From assembly GCF_013408985.1 (NCBI RefSeq), contig NZ_JACBZT010000001.1, forward strand, positions 3,100,001-3,164,000: a DNA stretch of 64,000 bases, read 5' to 3'. This stretch comes from Petropleomorpha daqingensis (GTDB lineage: Bacteria > Actinomycetota > Actinomycetes > Mycobacteriales > Geodermatophilaceae). Positions 24,600-34,742 of the stretch are shown here, piece after piece (the first letter of the stretch is position 1; each line of letters opens with the position of its first letter). The position numbers were made by a program, and so were the translations under genes. The notes below the pieces were generated by a model. The model saw nothing but the letters and a program-made list of their open reading frames with translations, had not been told where the DNA came from and made no database searches.

Positions 24600-26357
24600 G
24601 TGACGATCGCACCGGCGCCCATCGTGAGCCGGCCCAGCCCGGTTCACGTGGCCCAGAAGGGGTCGCGGCTCTCGAACCTGCTGCGGACCACGGACCACAA
24701 GACCATCGGGCTGATGTACCTGACCACCGCCTTCGCCTGGTTCATGGTGGGCGGGCTGATGGCCATGCTGATGCGAGGTGAGCTGGCTCGCCCTGGGCTG
24801 CAGTTCCTCTCCCAGGAGCAGTACAACCAGCTGTTCACGATGCACGGCACGATCATGCTGCTGTTCTTCGCGACGCCGCTGTTCTTCGCCTTCGCGAACC
24901 TGGTCATGCCGCTGCAGATCGGCGCTCCCGACGTCGCGTTCCCGCGGCTGAACGCCTTCTCGTACTGGCTGTTCCTGTTCGGCAGCACCCTCGCCGTCGC
25001 CGGCTTCCTGACCCCGGGAGGTGCGGCCGACTTCGGGTGGACGGCCTACACACCACTCTCGGACGTCGTGAACAGCCCCGGGGCCGGCGCCAACCTCTGG
25101 ATCGCCGGCCTCGCCGTGAGTGGCCTCGGCACGATCCTCGGTGGCGTCAACTTCGTCGCGACGATCGTCTGCCTGCGCGCGCCGGGCATGACGATGTTCC
25201 GGATGCCGATCTTCACCTGGAACACCCTGGTGACCAGCATCCTGATCCTGCTGGCCTTCCCGATCCTGACCGCCGCGCTGATGGCGCTGCTGGCCGACCG
25301 CAACCTCGGTGCGCTGATCTACAGCCGCGCCAACGGCGGGCCGATGCTGTGGCAGCACCTGTTCTGGTACTTCGGCCACCCCGAGGTCTACATCATCGCG
25401 TTGCCCTTCTTCGGCATCATCACCGAGGTCATCCCGGTGTTCAGCCGCAAGCCGCTGTTCGGCTACAAGGGCATGGTCTTCGCGACGACCTCGATCGCGT
25501 TCCTCTCCCTCGCGGTGTGGGCGCACCACATGTTCGCCACCGGCGCGGTGCTGCTGCCGTTCTTCAGCTTCCTGACCTACCTGATCGCGGTCCCCACCGG
25601 CATCAAGTTCGTCAACTGGATCGGCACCATGTGGAAGGGGCAGATCAGCTTCGAGTCGCCGATGCTGTTCTCGCTCGGCTTCCTCGTGACCTTCCTCTTC
25701 GGCGGTCTCACCGGGGTGCTGCTGGCCAGCCCGCCGCTGGACTGGCACATCTCCGACACCTACTTCGTCGTCGCCCACTTCCACTACGTGGTCTTCGGGA
25801 CCGTGGTGTTCGCCGCCTACGCGGGCATCTACTTCTGGTTCCCGAAGATGTGCGGCCGGATGATGGACGAGCGGCTCGGCAAGATCCACTTCTGGCTGAC
25901 GTTCATCGGCTTCCACGGCACGTTCCTCATCCAGCACTGGCTGGGCAACGAGGGCATGCCGCGCCGGTACGTGGACTACCTGCCGAGCGACGGGTTCACC
26001 ACCCTGAACACGATCTCGACGATCTTCAGCTTCGTGCTCGGCGCCTCGACGATCCCGTTCCTCTACAACGTGTTCAAGTCCTGGCGGTACGGGGAGCTGG
26101 CGCTGCGCGACGACCCCTGGGGCCACGGCAACTCGCTGGAGTGGGCGACGTCGTCCCCGCCGCCGCGGCACAACTTCCTGGAGATCCCGCGGATCCGCTC
26201 CGAGCGGCCGGCCTTCGAGGCGCACTACCCGCACCTCATCGAGCGGCTGCACGCCGAGGCGCACCTGGGCAAGCGGCACGAGCCCTACGCCGGGGTCAGC
26301 GAGATCGGTCTCACCGACGGACGGCGCCAGGGTCCGAACGACCCCGACCCGACGTAA
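24600..26357 (+). CDS. ctaD: Cytochrome c oxidase subunit I
   Basis: A 585-residue haem-copper oxidase subunit with 12 helices and a hydrophilic C-terminal tail. Haem a ligand in [10 protein letters not shown], CuB His plus cross-linked Tyr in GHPEVYII, two further CuB His in WAHHMFATG, and haem a3/a ligands in [11 protein letters not shown]. It is the catalytic core reducing O2 to water and pumping protons in the plasma membrane. No subunit II or III gene lies beside it, which is common for actinobacterial ctaD. Start GTG 24600 gives [12 protein letters not shown]. Confidence 0.96.
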   Translation: MTIAPAPIVSRPSPVHVAQKGSRLSNLLRTTDHKTIGLMYLTTAFAWFMVGGLMAMLMRGELARPGLQFLSQEQYNQLFTMHGTIMLLFFATPLFFAFANLVMPLQIGAPDVAFPRLNAFSYWLFLFGSTLAVAGFLTPGGAADFGWTAYTPLSDVVNSPGAGANLWIAGLAVSGLGTILGGVNFVATIVCLRAPGMTMFRMPIFTWNTLVTSILILLAFPILTAALMALLADRNLGALIYSRANGGPMLWQHLFWYFGHPEVYIIALPFFGIITEVIPVFSRKPLFGYKGMVFATTSIAFLSLAVWAHHMFATGAVLLPFFSFLTYLIAVPTGIKFVNWIGTMWKGQISFESPMLFSLGFLVTFLFGGLTGVLLASPPLDWHISDTYFVVAHFHYVVFGTVVFAAYAGIYFWFPKMCGRMMDERLGKIHFWLTFIGFHGTFLIQHWLGNEGMPRRYVDYLPSDGFTTLNTISTIFSFVLGASTIPFLYNVFKSWRYGELALRDDPWGHGNSLEWATSSPPPRHNFLEIPRIRSERPAFEAHYPHLIERLHAEAHLGKRHEPYAGVSEIGLTDGRRQGPNDPDPT

Positions 26358-26361
26358 GTAA

Positions 26362-26417
26362 GGACCACCCTTCTCCCCACGCCTCGCAGGCTCGGCGCGG
26401 GCCCCTGAAGGGTGGCC
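26362..26417 (+). terminator. Hairpin terminator after ctaD
   Basis: CCACCCTTC (26365-26373) pairs with GAAGGGTGG (26407-26415), extended by GG/CC across a bulge, with a loop of about 33 bases; it starts five bases after the ctaD stop. Confidence 0.6.
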
Positions 26418-26478
26418 GTTCCAGCACGTCGCCATGCCGGTGCCCGGTCCGTGCGGGCGCGTACGGCACCATGACGAC

Positions 26479-27738
26479 GTGTCGCTCCACCCCGCCCCGC
26501 AGCCCGCGGCCGTCCCGGTCGGTGAGGGCCCCCGCGCGCTGCTGACGGTCACCGGCATCGACCGCCCCGGTGTCACCGCCCGCCTGTTCGGCGCGCTGGC
26601 CGGCTCGGCCGACGGGGCGCCGTCGCTGGAGGTCGTGGACGTCGAGCAGGTCGTCGTCCACGGCCAGCTGGTGCTCGGCGTCATCGTCGGGGCGGTCGCG
26701 GTCGACGAGGCCGGTCCGGAGACCGAGGACGCCCTGCTCGCCCGCCTGGTCCGGCTCGCGGGCGAGGTGTCGGGCGCGACCGGCGTGCAGGTGCGGGTGG
26801 AGCCGGCGTCCGGCCCGGAACCGGAGCGCCCCGGCCGTCCGCACCACGTGATCGTCCTGGGCCGTCCGGTGCCGCCCGGCGCGGTCGCCGGCGCCGCGCA
26901 GGCGATCGCCGCCATCGGCGGCAACATCGACGCCATCCGGCGGCTGTCGGACTATCCGGTGACCAGCTTCGAGCTGACCGTCTCCGGCGCCGAGGCCACG
27001 GCGCTGCGCACCGAGCTGGGGCACGTGGCCGCCGCGACGGGCGCGGACATCGCCGTCGAGCAGGCCGGCCTGGCCCGGCGGAGCAAGCGGCTGATCGTGC
27101 TCGACGTCGACTCCACGCTGGTCCGCGGCGAGGTGATCGACGAGCTGGCCGCCCGCGCGGGCCGGGCGGCGGAGGTCGCCCGGATCACCGCCGCGGCGAT
27201 GAACGGCGAGCTGGACTTCGCCGAGTCGCTGCGTAAGCGGGTCGGTGCGCTCGAGGGCCTGCCCGTCGAGGTGCTCGACGAGGTGCGCGAGGCCCTGGAG
27301 CTGACGCCGGGCGCGCGCACGCTGATCCGCACGCTCAAGCGGCTGGGCTTCCGCTGCGGCATCGTCAGCGGTGGCTTCACCCAGATCACCGACCCGCTGG
27401 CCGAGCGCCTCGGGCTCGACTTCGCCGCGGCGAACACCCTCGAGGTGGCCGACGGCAAGCTCACCGGCAGGCTCGTGGGGGAGATCGTCGACCGGGCCGG
27501 CAAGGCCCGCGCGCTGGCCCGGTTCGCCGCGGAGTACGAGATCCCGCTGGAGCAGACGGTCGCGGTCGGCGACGGCGCCAACGACCTCGACATGCTCAAC
27601 ACTGCCGGGCTCGGCATCGCGTTCAACGCCAAGCCGGTCGTCCGCGAGCAGGCGCACGCGGCGCTCAACCAGCCCTACCTGGACGCCGTCCTCCAGGTGC
27701 TCGGCTTCACCCGCGACGAGGTGAGGGACGCGGAGTGA
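26479..27738 (+). CDS. serB: Phosphoserine phosphatase with N-terminal ACT domains
   Basis: A 419-residue enzyme of the SerB2 layout: two ACT-like domains (about residues 15-95 and 110-190) and a C-terminal HAD phosphatase. HAD motifs: VLDVDSTLVRGE (motif I, DxDST), SGGFTQIT (motif II Ser), Lys in AGKARAL and VGDGANDLDML (motif IV). It makes serine from phosphoserine; the ACT domains usually sense serine. In this window serine/phosphoserine also matters as the acceptor for the CysM route. Start GTG 26479 is preferred over an ATG 15 codons upstream. Confidence 0.92.
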   Translation: MSLHPAPQPAAVPVGEGPRALLTVTGIDRPGVTARLFGALAGSADGAPSLEVVDVEQVVVHGQLVLGVIVGAVAVDEAGPETEDALLARLVRLAGEVSGATGVQVRVEPASGPEPERPGRPHHVIVLGRPVPPGAVAGAAQAIAAIGGNIDAIRRLSDYPVTSFELTVSGAEATALRTELGHVAAATGADIAVEQAGLARRSKRLIVLDVDSTLVRGEVIDELAARAGRAAEVARITAAAMNGELDFAESLRKRVGALEGLPVEVLDEVREALELTPGARTLIRTLKRLGFRCGIVSGGFTQITDPLAERLGLDFAAANTLEVADGKLTGRLVGEIVDRAGKARALARFAAEYEIPLEQTVAVGDGANDLDMLNTAGLGIAFNAKPVVREQAHAALNQPYLDAVLQVLGFTRDEVRDAE

Positions 27739-27744
27739 CCGCGC

Positions 27745-27764
27745 GCAGAAATCGCGACTTCTGC
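27745..27764. terminator. 20-bp palindromic terminator between serB and pncA
   Basis: GCAGAAATCGCGACTTCTGC is self-complementary except for one pair and lies between the convergent serB stop (27738) and pncA stop (27767). Confidence 0.65.
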
Positions 27765-27766
27765 CG

Positions 27767-28333
27767 TCAGGGGCGGTGGACCGAGCCCTCCAGCTCGACA
27801 CCGGCCGTCCGCAGCTGGTCGAGCGCGGCCTCGGTCGACGCCTCGGCCACGCCCGCGGTCAGTGGCAGCAGCACCCGGGTCGCGAAGCCGTTGCCGACGG
27901 CGTCCAGCGCGGTGGCCCGCACGCAGTGGTCGGTCGCGATGCCGACGACGTCGACCGCGTCCACGCCGTGCCCGCGCAGCCAGTCGGCCAGCCCGACGCC
28001 GTCCGCCGTCCCCTCGAAGCCGGAGTAGGCCGCGGCGTACTCGCCCTTGTCGAACACCGCCGCGAGCGGCGCCCGGTCCAGGTTCGCGTGCAGCTCGACG
28101 CCGCCGGTGCCGACCACGCAGTGCGCCGGCCAGGTCTCGAGGAAGTCGGGGTGCTCGGCGAAGTGCCCACCCGGGTCGACGTGGTGGTCGCGGGTGGCGA
28201 CCACGTGGTCGTACCCGGCCGAGCGGACGTGCTCGGTGATCGCGGCGGCGACCGCGGTGCCACCGGCGACGGCGAGGCTGCCGCCCTCGCAGAAGTCGTT
28301 CTGGACGTCGACGACGATCAGCGCGCGGGTCAT
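27767..28333 (-). CDS. pncA: Nicotinamidase/pyrazinamidase-type hydrolase
   Basis: A 188-residue cysteine hydrolase converting nicotinamide to nicotinate. Triad: Asp in VVDVQNDF, Lys in FDKGEYAAAYSGF and Cys in ATDHCVRAT; metal ligands are in RDHHVDPGGHFAEHPDF. The ATG overlaps the pncB stop by four bases (ATGA), so this is the second gene of a pncB-pncA salvage operon: nicotinate made here is the PncB substrate. Confidence 0.93.
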   Translation of the reverse strand: MTRALIVVDVQNDFCEGGSLAVAGGTAVAAAITEHVRSAGYDHVVATRDHHVDPGGHFAEHPDFLETWPAHCVVGTGGVELHANLDRAPLAAVFDKGEYAAAYSGFEGTADGVGLADWLRGHGVDAVDVVGIATDHCVRATALDAVGNGFATRVLLPLTAGVAEASTEAALDQLRTAGVELEGSVHRP

Positions 28334-29631
28334 GACTGCATGATCTCCAGCGCGCACTCGCCGCGGGACAGCGCCCACGCCTCGGCCGGCAGCGCGGCCC
28401 GCACCCGCTCGTGGTGGGCGCGCGCTTCGGCCAGCGCCTGCTCCGGCGTCGCCCCGCTCAGCACCCGGCCGCCCTCCACCAGGGGGACGACGAGGTCGCG
28501 GTCGCCGTCCTCGGCCTCGATCGGCCCGGCGCTGATCACCTCCGCGGTCGCCGTCCCGGAGCGGTCGTGCCGGCGCACGGCGTTCTTGCGCCCGCCCACC
28601 GAGGCCTTGCCCTCCGACCGCTTGGCCACCGGGTTGCCGTCGCGCTCGACCAGCTTGTAGACCAGCCCCACCGTCGGGGCGCCGGAGCCGGTCACCAGCG
28701 AGGTGCCGACCCCGTAGCGGTCGACCGGCGCGGCCATGAGGCCGGCGATGGCGTACTCGTCGAGGTCGCTGGTGACGACGATGCGGGTCTTCGTCGCGCC
28801 GAGCTCGTCGAGCAGCTGCCGGGCGTGGGTGGCCAGCGTGGGCAGGTCCCCGGAGTCCAGCCGGATCCCGCCCAGCTCGGGGCCGGCCACCTTCACCGCC
28901 GTCCGGATGCCCTCGTCGACGTCGTAGGTGTCCACCAGCAGCGTCGTCCCCGTGCCGAGCGTGGCCACCTGCGCGCGGAAGGCGGCCTCCTCGTCGTCGT
29001 GGAGCAGCGTGAACGCGTGCGCGCTGGTGCCGGTGGTCGGCACCCCGTAGCGCCGGCCGGCCTCCAGGTTGGACGTCGACGCGAAGCCGACCAGGTAGGC
29101 GGCGCGGGCCGCGGCGACGGCGGCCTCCTCGTGGGTGCGGCGCGAGCCCATCTCGATGCACGGCCGGTCGCAGGCGGCGGCGATCATCCGCGCCGCGGCC
29201 GAGGCGATCGCGCTGTCGTGGTTGAGGATCGACAGGACGAGCGTCTCGAGCAGCACCCCCTCGGCGAACGGCGCCTGCACGGTGAGCACGGGGGAGCCGG
29301 GGAAGAACAGCTCGCCCTCGGCGTAGCCCTCGATGTCGCCGCTGAACCGGAAGTCGGCCAACCAGTCGACCAGCCGCTGGTCGGTCAGGCCCTGCTCGCG
29401 GAGCGCCTCGAGCTCCTCGTCGCCGAACCGGAAGCGGGGGAGCGCCTCGAGCAGCCGGCCGGTGCCGGCGAGGACGCCGTAGCGCCGCCCGTGCGGCAGC
29501 CGGCGGGCGAACACCTCGAACACGCAGGGCCGGTCGGCGGTGTCGTCGGCCAGCGCGGCGGCGACCATCGTGAGCTCGTACCGGTCGGTGAGCAGTGCGG
29601 GGTGCGTCGGCGGGGCCACGGGCGTCGACAT
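28330..29631 (-). CDS. pncB: Nicotinate phosphoribosyltransferase
   Basis: A 433-residue enzyme joining nicotinate and PRPP for NAD salvage. Family motifs: LLTDRYELTM at the N-terminus, SRRTHEEAAVAAARAAYL, the His of TGTSAHAFTLLHDDEEAAF that is phosphorylated during the ATP-coupled cycle, and VDTYDVDEGI / IRLDSGDL of the phosphate site. It corresponds in neighbourhood to M. tuberculosis Rv1330c (pncB1), divergent from clpS. Only 35 bases separate the two starts. Confidence 0.95.
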   Translation of the reverse strand: MSTPVAPPTHPALLTDRYELTMVAAALADDTADRPCVFEVFARRLPHGRRYGVLAGTGRLLEALPRFRFGDEELEALREQGLTDQRLVDWLADFRFSGDIEGYAEGELFFPGSPVLTVQAPFAEGVLLETLVLSILNHDSAIASAAARMIAAACDRPCIEMGSRRTHEEAAVAAARAAYLVGFASTSNLEAGRRYGVPTTGTSAHAFTLLHDDEEAAFRAQVATLGTGTTLLVDTYDVDEGIRTAVKVAGPELGGIRLDSGDLPTLATHARQLLDELGATKTRIVVTSDLDEYAIAGLMAAPVDRYGVGTSLVTGSGAPTVGLVYKLVERDGNPVAKRSEGKASVGGRKNAVRRHDRSGTATAEVISAGPIEAEDGDRDLVVPLVEGGRVLSGATPEQALAEARAHHERVRAALPAEAWALSRGECALEIMQS

Positions 29632-29666
29632 GCTCCGGAGCGTAGGCGGCGTCCTAAGGTGGAGCC
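29632..29666. promoter_or_regulatory. 35-bp divergent leaderless promoter pair pncB/clpS
   Basis: TAAGGT (29655-29660, plus) lies six bases before the clpS GTG; TACGCT (29639-29644 read on minus) lies seven bases before the pncB ATG. There is no room for ribosome sites, and each -35 region must fall on the other gene's first codons, so the two promoters probably exclude or influence each other. Confidence 0.55.
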
Positions 29667-29954
29667 GTGGCCGGACCGCTCGCGACCCCGGACACCACCG
29701 TCGACGAGGAGTACGACCTCGACCGGCCGTGGGTGACCGTCGTCTGGAACGACCCCGTGAACCTGATGACCTACGTGACCTTCGTGCTGCAGGAGCTGTT
29801 CGGCTACGACGAGCCGACCGCGACGACGCTGATGCTGCAGGTGCACCACGAGGGCAAGGCGATCGTCAGCTCCGGCCCTCGCGAGCGGATGGAGCACGAC
29901 ACCAGCCGGCTGCACGCCTACGGGCTGTGGGCCAGCTACCAGCGCGACTCATGA
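29667..29954 (+). CDS. clpS: ATP-dependent Clp protease adaptor ClpS
   Basis: A 95-residue adaptor that hands N-degron proteins to ClpC/ClpA. The fold-defining [26 protein letters not shown] and [17 protein letters not shown] are present, including the Asn-Asp of the N-degron pocket and the His/Met gate region. The N-terminal arm is acidic, as in other actinobacteria. GTG start, leaderless promoter; followed by DUF2017 with a four-base overlap, as in Rv1331-Rv1332. Confidence 0.95.
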   Translation: MAGPLATPDTTVDEEYDLDRPWVTVVWNDPVNLMTYVTFVLQELFGYDEPTATTLMLQVHHEGKAIVSSGPRERMEHDTSRLHAYGLWASYQRDS

Positions 29955-30448
29955 GACCGTTCCGCCGCAAGGGTTCCGACGTCGTGGCCCGGCTCGACCT
30001 CGCCGAGGCCGGCATCATCGGGCTGCTGCTCGAACAGCTGGAGCAGCTGCTCGAGGCCGCCGAGGACGACGTCGCCGGCGATCCCGTGCTGGCCCGGCTG
30101 TTCCCGGACGGCCATCGCGGCGACCCGAGGCTGGCCGCCGACTACCGGGAGCTGACCGAGTCGGCGCTGCGCAGCGGCAAGGCCGACGACCTGGCGACGG
30201 TCCGGGCGACGCTGCCGCCGGACGGGGGCGACGTCCGGCTCGACCCGGAGCAAGCCGGGGCGTGGCTGCGCTGCACCAACGACCTGCGGCTGGCGCTGGG
30301 CACCCGGCTGGAGATCACCGAGGACACCGAGCCGCCGGACGAGGTGACCGGCGAGGAGAGCCAGCAGCTGGCCGTCTACTACTGGCTCACCTCGGTGCAG
30401 GGCTCGCTGGTCGACGCGCTCGCCGCCGGTCGGGCCGGCCGAAGGTGA
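29951..30448 (+). CDS. DUF2017 domain-containing protein
   Basis: A 165-residue, largely helical protein equivalent in position to Rv1332. Visible features: a basic N-terminus MRPFRRKG, helix [32 protein letters not shown], and [15 protein letters not shown] at the end. ATG overlaps the clpS TGA. Function unknown; constant linkage to clpS suggests a part in the same degradation pathway (inference). Its last 62 bases overlap the opposite-strand membrane protein gene. Confidence 0.88.
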   Translation: MRPFRRKGSDVVARLDLAEAGIIGLLLEQLEQLLEAAEDDVAGDPVLARLFPDGHRGDPRLAADYRELTESALRSGKADDLATVRATLPPDGGDVRLDPEQAGAWLRCTNDLRLALGTRLEITEDTEPPDEVTGEESQQLAVYYWLTSVQGSLVDALAAGRAGRR

Positions 30449-30731
30449 GCATGATCAGCGCCGCGAGCAGCAGGTCGAGCACGAAGAACGTGTAGACGAG
30501 CGTCGGCAGGTCGAGGTCGCGGATCCACGCGCCGATCGCCGACAGCAGCACGATGCCCGACAGCGCGAACACCAGGATCAGCGTGAGCACGCGCAGGACG
30601 ACGAGCACCGCGTACGAGACGCGGTCGTCGACGGACATCCCGCGGCGGTGGCCGACGCCGCGCACCCCCATCACGAAGGCGGGGAGCGCCAGCAGCACCA
30701 CGCCGGCGACCAGGAGCGACTCGACGACCAC
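30387..30731 (-). CDS. Small membrane protein, three predicted helices
   Basis: A 114-residue hydrophobic protein: helices at VESLLVAGVVLLALPAFVMG, YAVLVVLRVLTLILVFALSG and [19 protein letters not shown], with an Arg-rich C-terminus. No family recognised. I choose GTG 30729-30731 because TACGGT precedes it by eight bases; an ATG at 30794 would give 21 more residues. It overlaps the end of the DUF2017 gene antisense by 62 bases. Confidence 0.6.
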   Translation of the reverse strand: MVVESLLVAGVVLLALPAFVMGVRGVGHRRGMSVDDRVSYAVLVVLRVLTLILVFALSGIVLLSAIGAWIRDLDLPTLVYTFFVLDLLLAALIMLTFGRPDRRRARRPASPAPR

Positions 30732-30828
30732 GAGACCGCACCGTATCGGGTGGACACCTGGCGGCCGCACGGGGTTTACCCGGGTGTCGGTCACAGGGCC
30801 GAGGAGAAGGGGCCCGCGAGCGGCCGCC

Positions 30829-30834
30829 TAGAAT
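30829..30834 (+). promoter_or_regulatory. -10 element TAGAAT of a probable leaderless mec message
   Basis: TAGAAT is followed after seven bases by the GTG at 30842; no ribosome site is present. Confidence 0.55.
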
Positions 30835-30841
30835 CGACGTC

Positions 30842-31315
30842 GTGCTGCGCATCGACCGCGCGACCTACGACGCCATCGTGGCCCACGCCCGGAAGGATCA
30901 TCCGGACGAGGCCTGCGGCGTCGTCGCCGGGCCCGAGGGCAGCGACCGCCCGGAGCGGTTCATCCCCATGCTCAACGCAGCGCGCTCGCCCACGTTCTAC
31001 GAGTTCGACTCGGCCGACCTGCTCAGGCTCTACCGGGAGATGGACGACCGCGACGAGGAGCCGGTGGTCATCTACCACTCGCACACGGCCACCGAGGCCT
31101 ACCCGTCGCGCACCGACATCAGCTACGCCTCCGAGCCGAACGCGCACTACGTGCTCGTCTCGACCCGGCAGCACGGCTCGGAGACCGGGCTGGCCGGCGA
31201 CGAGGTGGAGTTCCGCAGCTTCCGCATCGTCGACGGCGAGGTCACCGAGGAGGACGTCGAGGTCGTCGAGTCCTACCTGTTCGGCCACTCGCCGACCACC
31301 GTCGTCTACGACTGA
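30842..31315 (+). CDS. mec: JAMM-family metallopeptidase acting on CysO-cysteine
   Basis: A 157-residue Mov34/MPN peptidase. The JAMM zinc motif is YHSHTATEAYPSRTD (HxH and Ser-x-x-Asp, about residues 78-92) with the upstream Glu in DEACGVV. In M. tuberculosis Mec (Rv1334) releases cysteine from the CysO-cysteine adduct; order mec-cysO-cysM is the same here. Catalytic residues are complete. In this genome it may also trim the CysO precursor, whose gene encodes a residue after the Gly-Gly (see cysO). Confidence 0.92.
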   Translation: MLRIDRATYDAIVAHARKDHPDEACGVVAGPEGSDRPERFIPMLNAARSPTFYEFDSADLLRLYREMDDRDEEPVVIYHSHTATEAYPSRTDISYASEPNAHYVLVSTRQHGSETGLAGDEVEFRSFRIVDGEVTEEDVEVVESYLFGHSPTTVVYD

Positions 31316-31322
31316 CGGGTGA

Positions 31323-32720
<1,398 letters not shown>

Positions 32721-32855
32721 GCGCTCGCCCCTGAGCCCGACACGCCGCAGCGGTGGCGCGAGGGCGGGGCAGGGGTTGCACTGGTGGTGCCGGCGTCGCC
32801 GGCTTGCTCGCGCGGCGCCGGCGGTGTGATCCGCGTCAACACCAGGAGCAGCGTC

Positions 32856-33092
32856 ATGACCAGCATGACCAGCGAGACCGGCAACGTCACCGGCACCACC
32901 GACAAGGACTACAACCTCATCTGGTACACCGAGGCCTGCCTCAGCAACGCGCTGCGGCTGGACCTCTACATCCAGGACGCCGAGCGGGCCGGGGACTCCG
33001 AGCTCGCCGACTTCTTCCGCAAGGCGCAGGCGGACAGCCGCAAGGGCGGCGAGATGGGCAAGCGATGCTCAAGAAGCGCATGTAGCGCCTGA
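32856..33092 (+). CDS. Small actinobacterial protein with a probable C-terminal frameshift
   Basis: A 78-residue frame from ATG 32856 (AGGAG eight bases before). The body [21 protein letters not shown] and [21 protein letters not shown] is a recognisable acidic helical actinobacterial protein of unknown role. The last eleven residues, [10 protein letters not shown], look wrong: the +1 frame at 33062-33085 reads AMLKKRM then stop, which would restore a basic helical end GKAMLKKRM if one base were added near 33061. Either a real mutation or a sequencing error. It sits between cysM and murI where M. tuberculosis has a rhomboid-like gene. Confidence 0.72.
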   Translation: MTSMTSETGNVTGTTDKDYNLIWYTEACLSNALRLDLYIQDAERAGDSELADFFRKAQADSRKGGEMGKRCSRSACSA

Positions 33093-33099
33093 TCCCGAG

Positions 33100-33126
33100 G
33101 GCCCTCTCCCGGTGCGGGGGAGGGCC
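33100..33126 (+). terminator. Hairpin terminator upstream of murI
   Basis: Eleven-base stem with one G-U pair (33100-33110 with 33116-33126), GGTGC loop, followed by TTT. It ends the cysM-side transcript. Confidence 0.8.
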
Positions 33127-33171
33127 TTTCGCATGTCTTCGTCGGTGACGCCGGTTAGCCTGACCTGCGAT

Positions 33172-33996
33172 ATGACGACGCAGCCGGGAGCGGACGCTCC
33201 CATCGGCATCTTCGACTCCGGGGTCGGTGGGCTCACCGTCGCCCGGGCGGTGCTCGACCAGCTGCCGCACGAGGCCATCCGCTACATCGGCGACACCGCG
33301 CACAGCCCCTACGGCCCGCTGCCGATCGCCGAGGTGCGCCGGCACGCGCTCGCCGTCATGGACGACCTCGTCGCCGCCGGCGTGAAGATGCTGGTCATCG
33401 CCTGCAACGCGGCCAGCTCGGCGTGCCTGCGCGACGCCCGTGAGCGCTACGACGTGCCCGTCGTCGAGGTCATCGTGCCGGCCGTGCGCCGGGCGACCGC
33501 GGCCACCCGCAACGGCCGGGTCGGCGTGATCGGCACCCAGGCCACGGTGACCAGCGGCTCGTACGAGGACGCCTTCGCCGCCGCACCCGACATCACGGTC
33601 ACCACCTCGGCGTGCCCGAGCTTCGTCGACTTCGTCGAGCGCGGCATCACCTCCGGCCGGCAGCTGCTCGGCCTCGCGCAGTCCTACCTGGACCCGCTGA
33701 TCGCCGCGGACGTCGACACCGTCGTCCTCGGCTGCACCCACTACCCGCTGCTCACCGGCGTGATCTCGCTGGTCCTCGGCGACGACGTCACGCTGGTCTC
33801 CAGCGCCGACGAGACGGCGAAGGACGTCTACCGGGCGCTCACCCGGCTCGACCTGCTGCGCGCCGACGACGGGCCGCCGCCCGTTCACCAGTTCCTCGCC
33901 ACCGGCGATCCGGAGCCGTTCGCCCGGCTGGGCCGGCGGTTCCTCGGGCCTGAGGTGGGCTCGGTGCTGCACGCGCAGACGGTGGGCGCCGCGTGA
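33172..33996 (+). CDS. murI: Glutamate racemase
   Basis: A 274-residue cofactor-independent racemase making D-glutamate for peptidoglycan. The two active-site Cys are in [10 protein letters not shown] (about residue 74) and [11 protein letters not shown] (about residue 186); [10 protein letters not shown] and [10 protein letters not shown] are the substrate loop motifs. ATG 33172 lies ten bases after TAGCCT, so the leader is very short. Coupled by four bases to the phosphodiesterase, as in Rv1338-Rv1339. Confidence 0.96.
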   Translation: MTTQPGADAPIGIFDSGVGGLTVARAVLDQLPHEAIRYIGDTAHSPYGPLPIAEVRRHALAVMDDLVAAGVKMLVIACNAASSACLRDARERYDVPVVEVIVPAVRRATAATRNGRVGVIGTQATVTSGSYEDAFAAAPDITVTTSACPSFVDFVERGITSGRQLLGLAQSYLDPLIAADVDTVVLGCTHYPLLTGVISLVLGDDVTLVSSADETAKDVYRALTRLDLLRADDGPPPVHQFLATGDPEPFARLGRRFLGPEVGSVLHAQTVGAA

Positions 33997-34733
33997 GGCT
34001 GACCGTGGTCGGGTGCGCCGGCAGCGCACCGGGCCCCGCCTCGGCCGCGTCCTGCTACCTCGTCGAGCACGGCGGCTTCCGGCTGCTGCTCGATCTCGGC
34101 AACGGCGCGTTCGGCGCACTGCAGGCGCTCGCCGACCCGGCCACCGTCGACGCGCTGTTCCTCACCCACCTGCACGCCGACCACTGCCTCGACGTCGCGC
34201 CGTTCGTCGTCTGGCACCGGTACTCGGGCCGGGCCCGCAGGCCGCAGGTGCCGCTGTACGGACCGGTGGGGGCCGAGCGACGGCTCGCCCTCGCCTACGA
34301 GGACGACGGCGAGCCGCTCACCGACGTCTTCGACTTCGTGCCGGTCGGACCGGGCCTGCTGGAGATCGGACCGTTCGGGGTGCAGCTGGCGCGCACCGCG
34401 CACCCGGTCGAGTGCTACGCGATCCGGCTCACCGTCGACGGCCGCTCGCTGGTCTACACCGGCGACACCGGCCCGTGCGATCGGGTGGTGGAGCTGGCCC
34501 GGGGCGCCGACGTGCTGCTGTCCGAGGCCGCGCACCCCGACGAGCCCGGCCTGCCCGACGGGCTGCACCTGACCGGCCGGCAGGCCGGTGAGCACGCCGC
34601 GGCCGCCGGGGTCGGCCGGTTGCTGGTCACGCACGTGCCCGCCTGGGTGGACGCCGAGGCGCAGCTGGCGGACGCTCGGGCGGCCTTCCCGGCCGCCGAG
34701 CTGGTCGCGCCGGGCCTGACCGTCGAGATCTGA
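33993..34733 (+). CDS. MBL-fold hydrolase, orthologue of the Rv1339 cAMP phosphodiesterase
   Basis: A 246-residue metallo-beta-lactamase-fold protein. Zinc motif [12 protein letters not shown] (about residues 50-61), then [19 protein letters not shown] and THVPAWVD supply further metal ligands. Rv1339, in the same place after murI, has been described as an atypical class II cAMP phosphodiesterase; the same role here is inferred from synteny and fold. GTG start overlaps the murI stop (GTGA). Confidence 0.9.
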   Translation: MRLTVVGCAGSAPGPASAASCYLVEHGGFRLLLDLGNGAFGALQALADPATVDALFLTHLHADHCLDVAPFVVWHRYSGRARRPQVPLYGPVGAERRLALAYEDDGEPLTDVFDFVPVGPGLLEIGPFGVQLARTAHPVECYAIRLTVDGRSLVYTGDTGPCDRVVELARGADVLLSEAAHPDEPGLPDGLHLTGRQAGEHAAAAGVGRLLVTHVPAWVDAEAQLADARAAFPAAELVAPGLTVEI

Positions 34734-34742
34734 GGAGGCCGC

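Noticed and set aside
24498-26936. Long minus-strand frame opposite ctaD
   Set aside because: Composition is that of an antisense shadow; ctaD motifs are unmistakable on the other strand.
30732-30794. Extended N-terminus of the three-helix membrane protein
   Set aside because: A GTG at 30731 has a promoter hexamer at the expected distance and the extension is not hydrophobic; kept only as an alternative.
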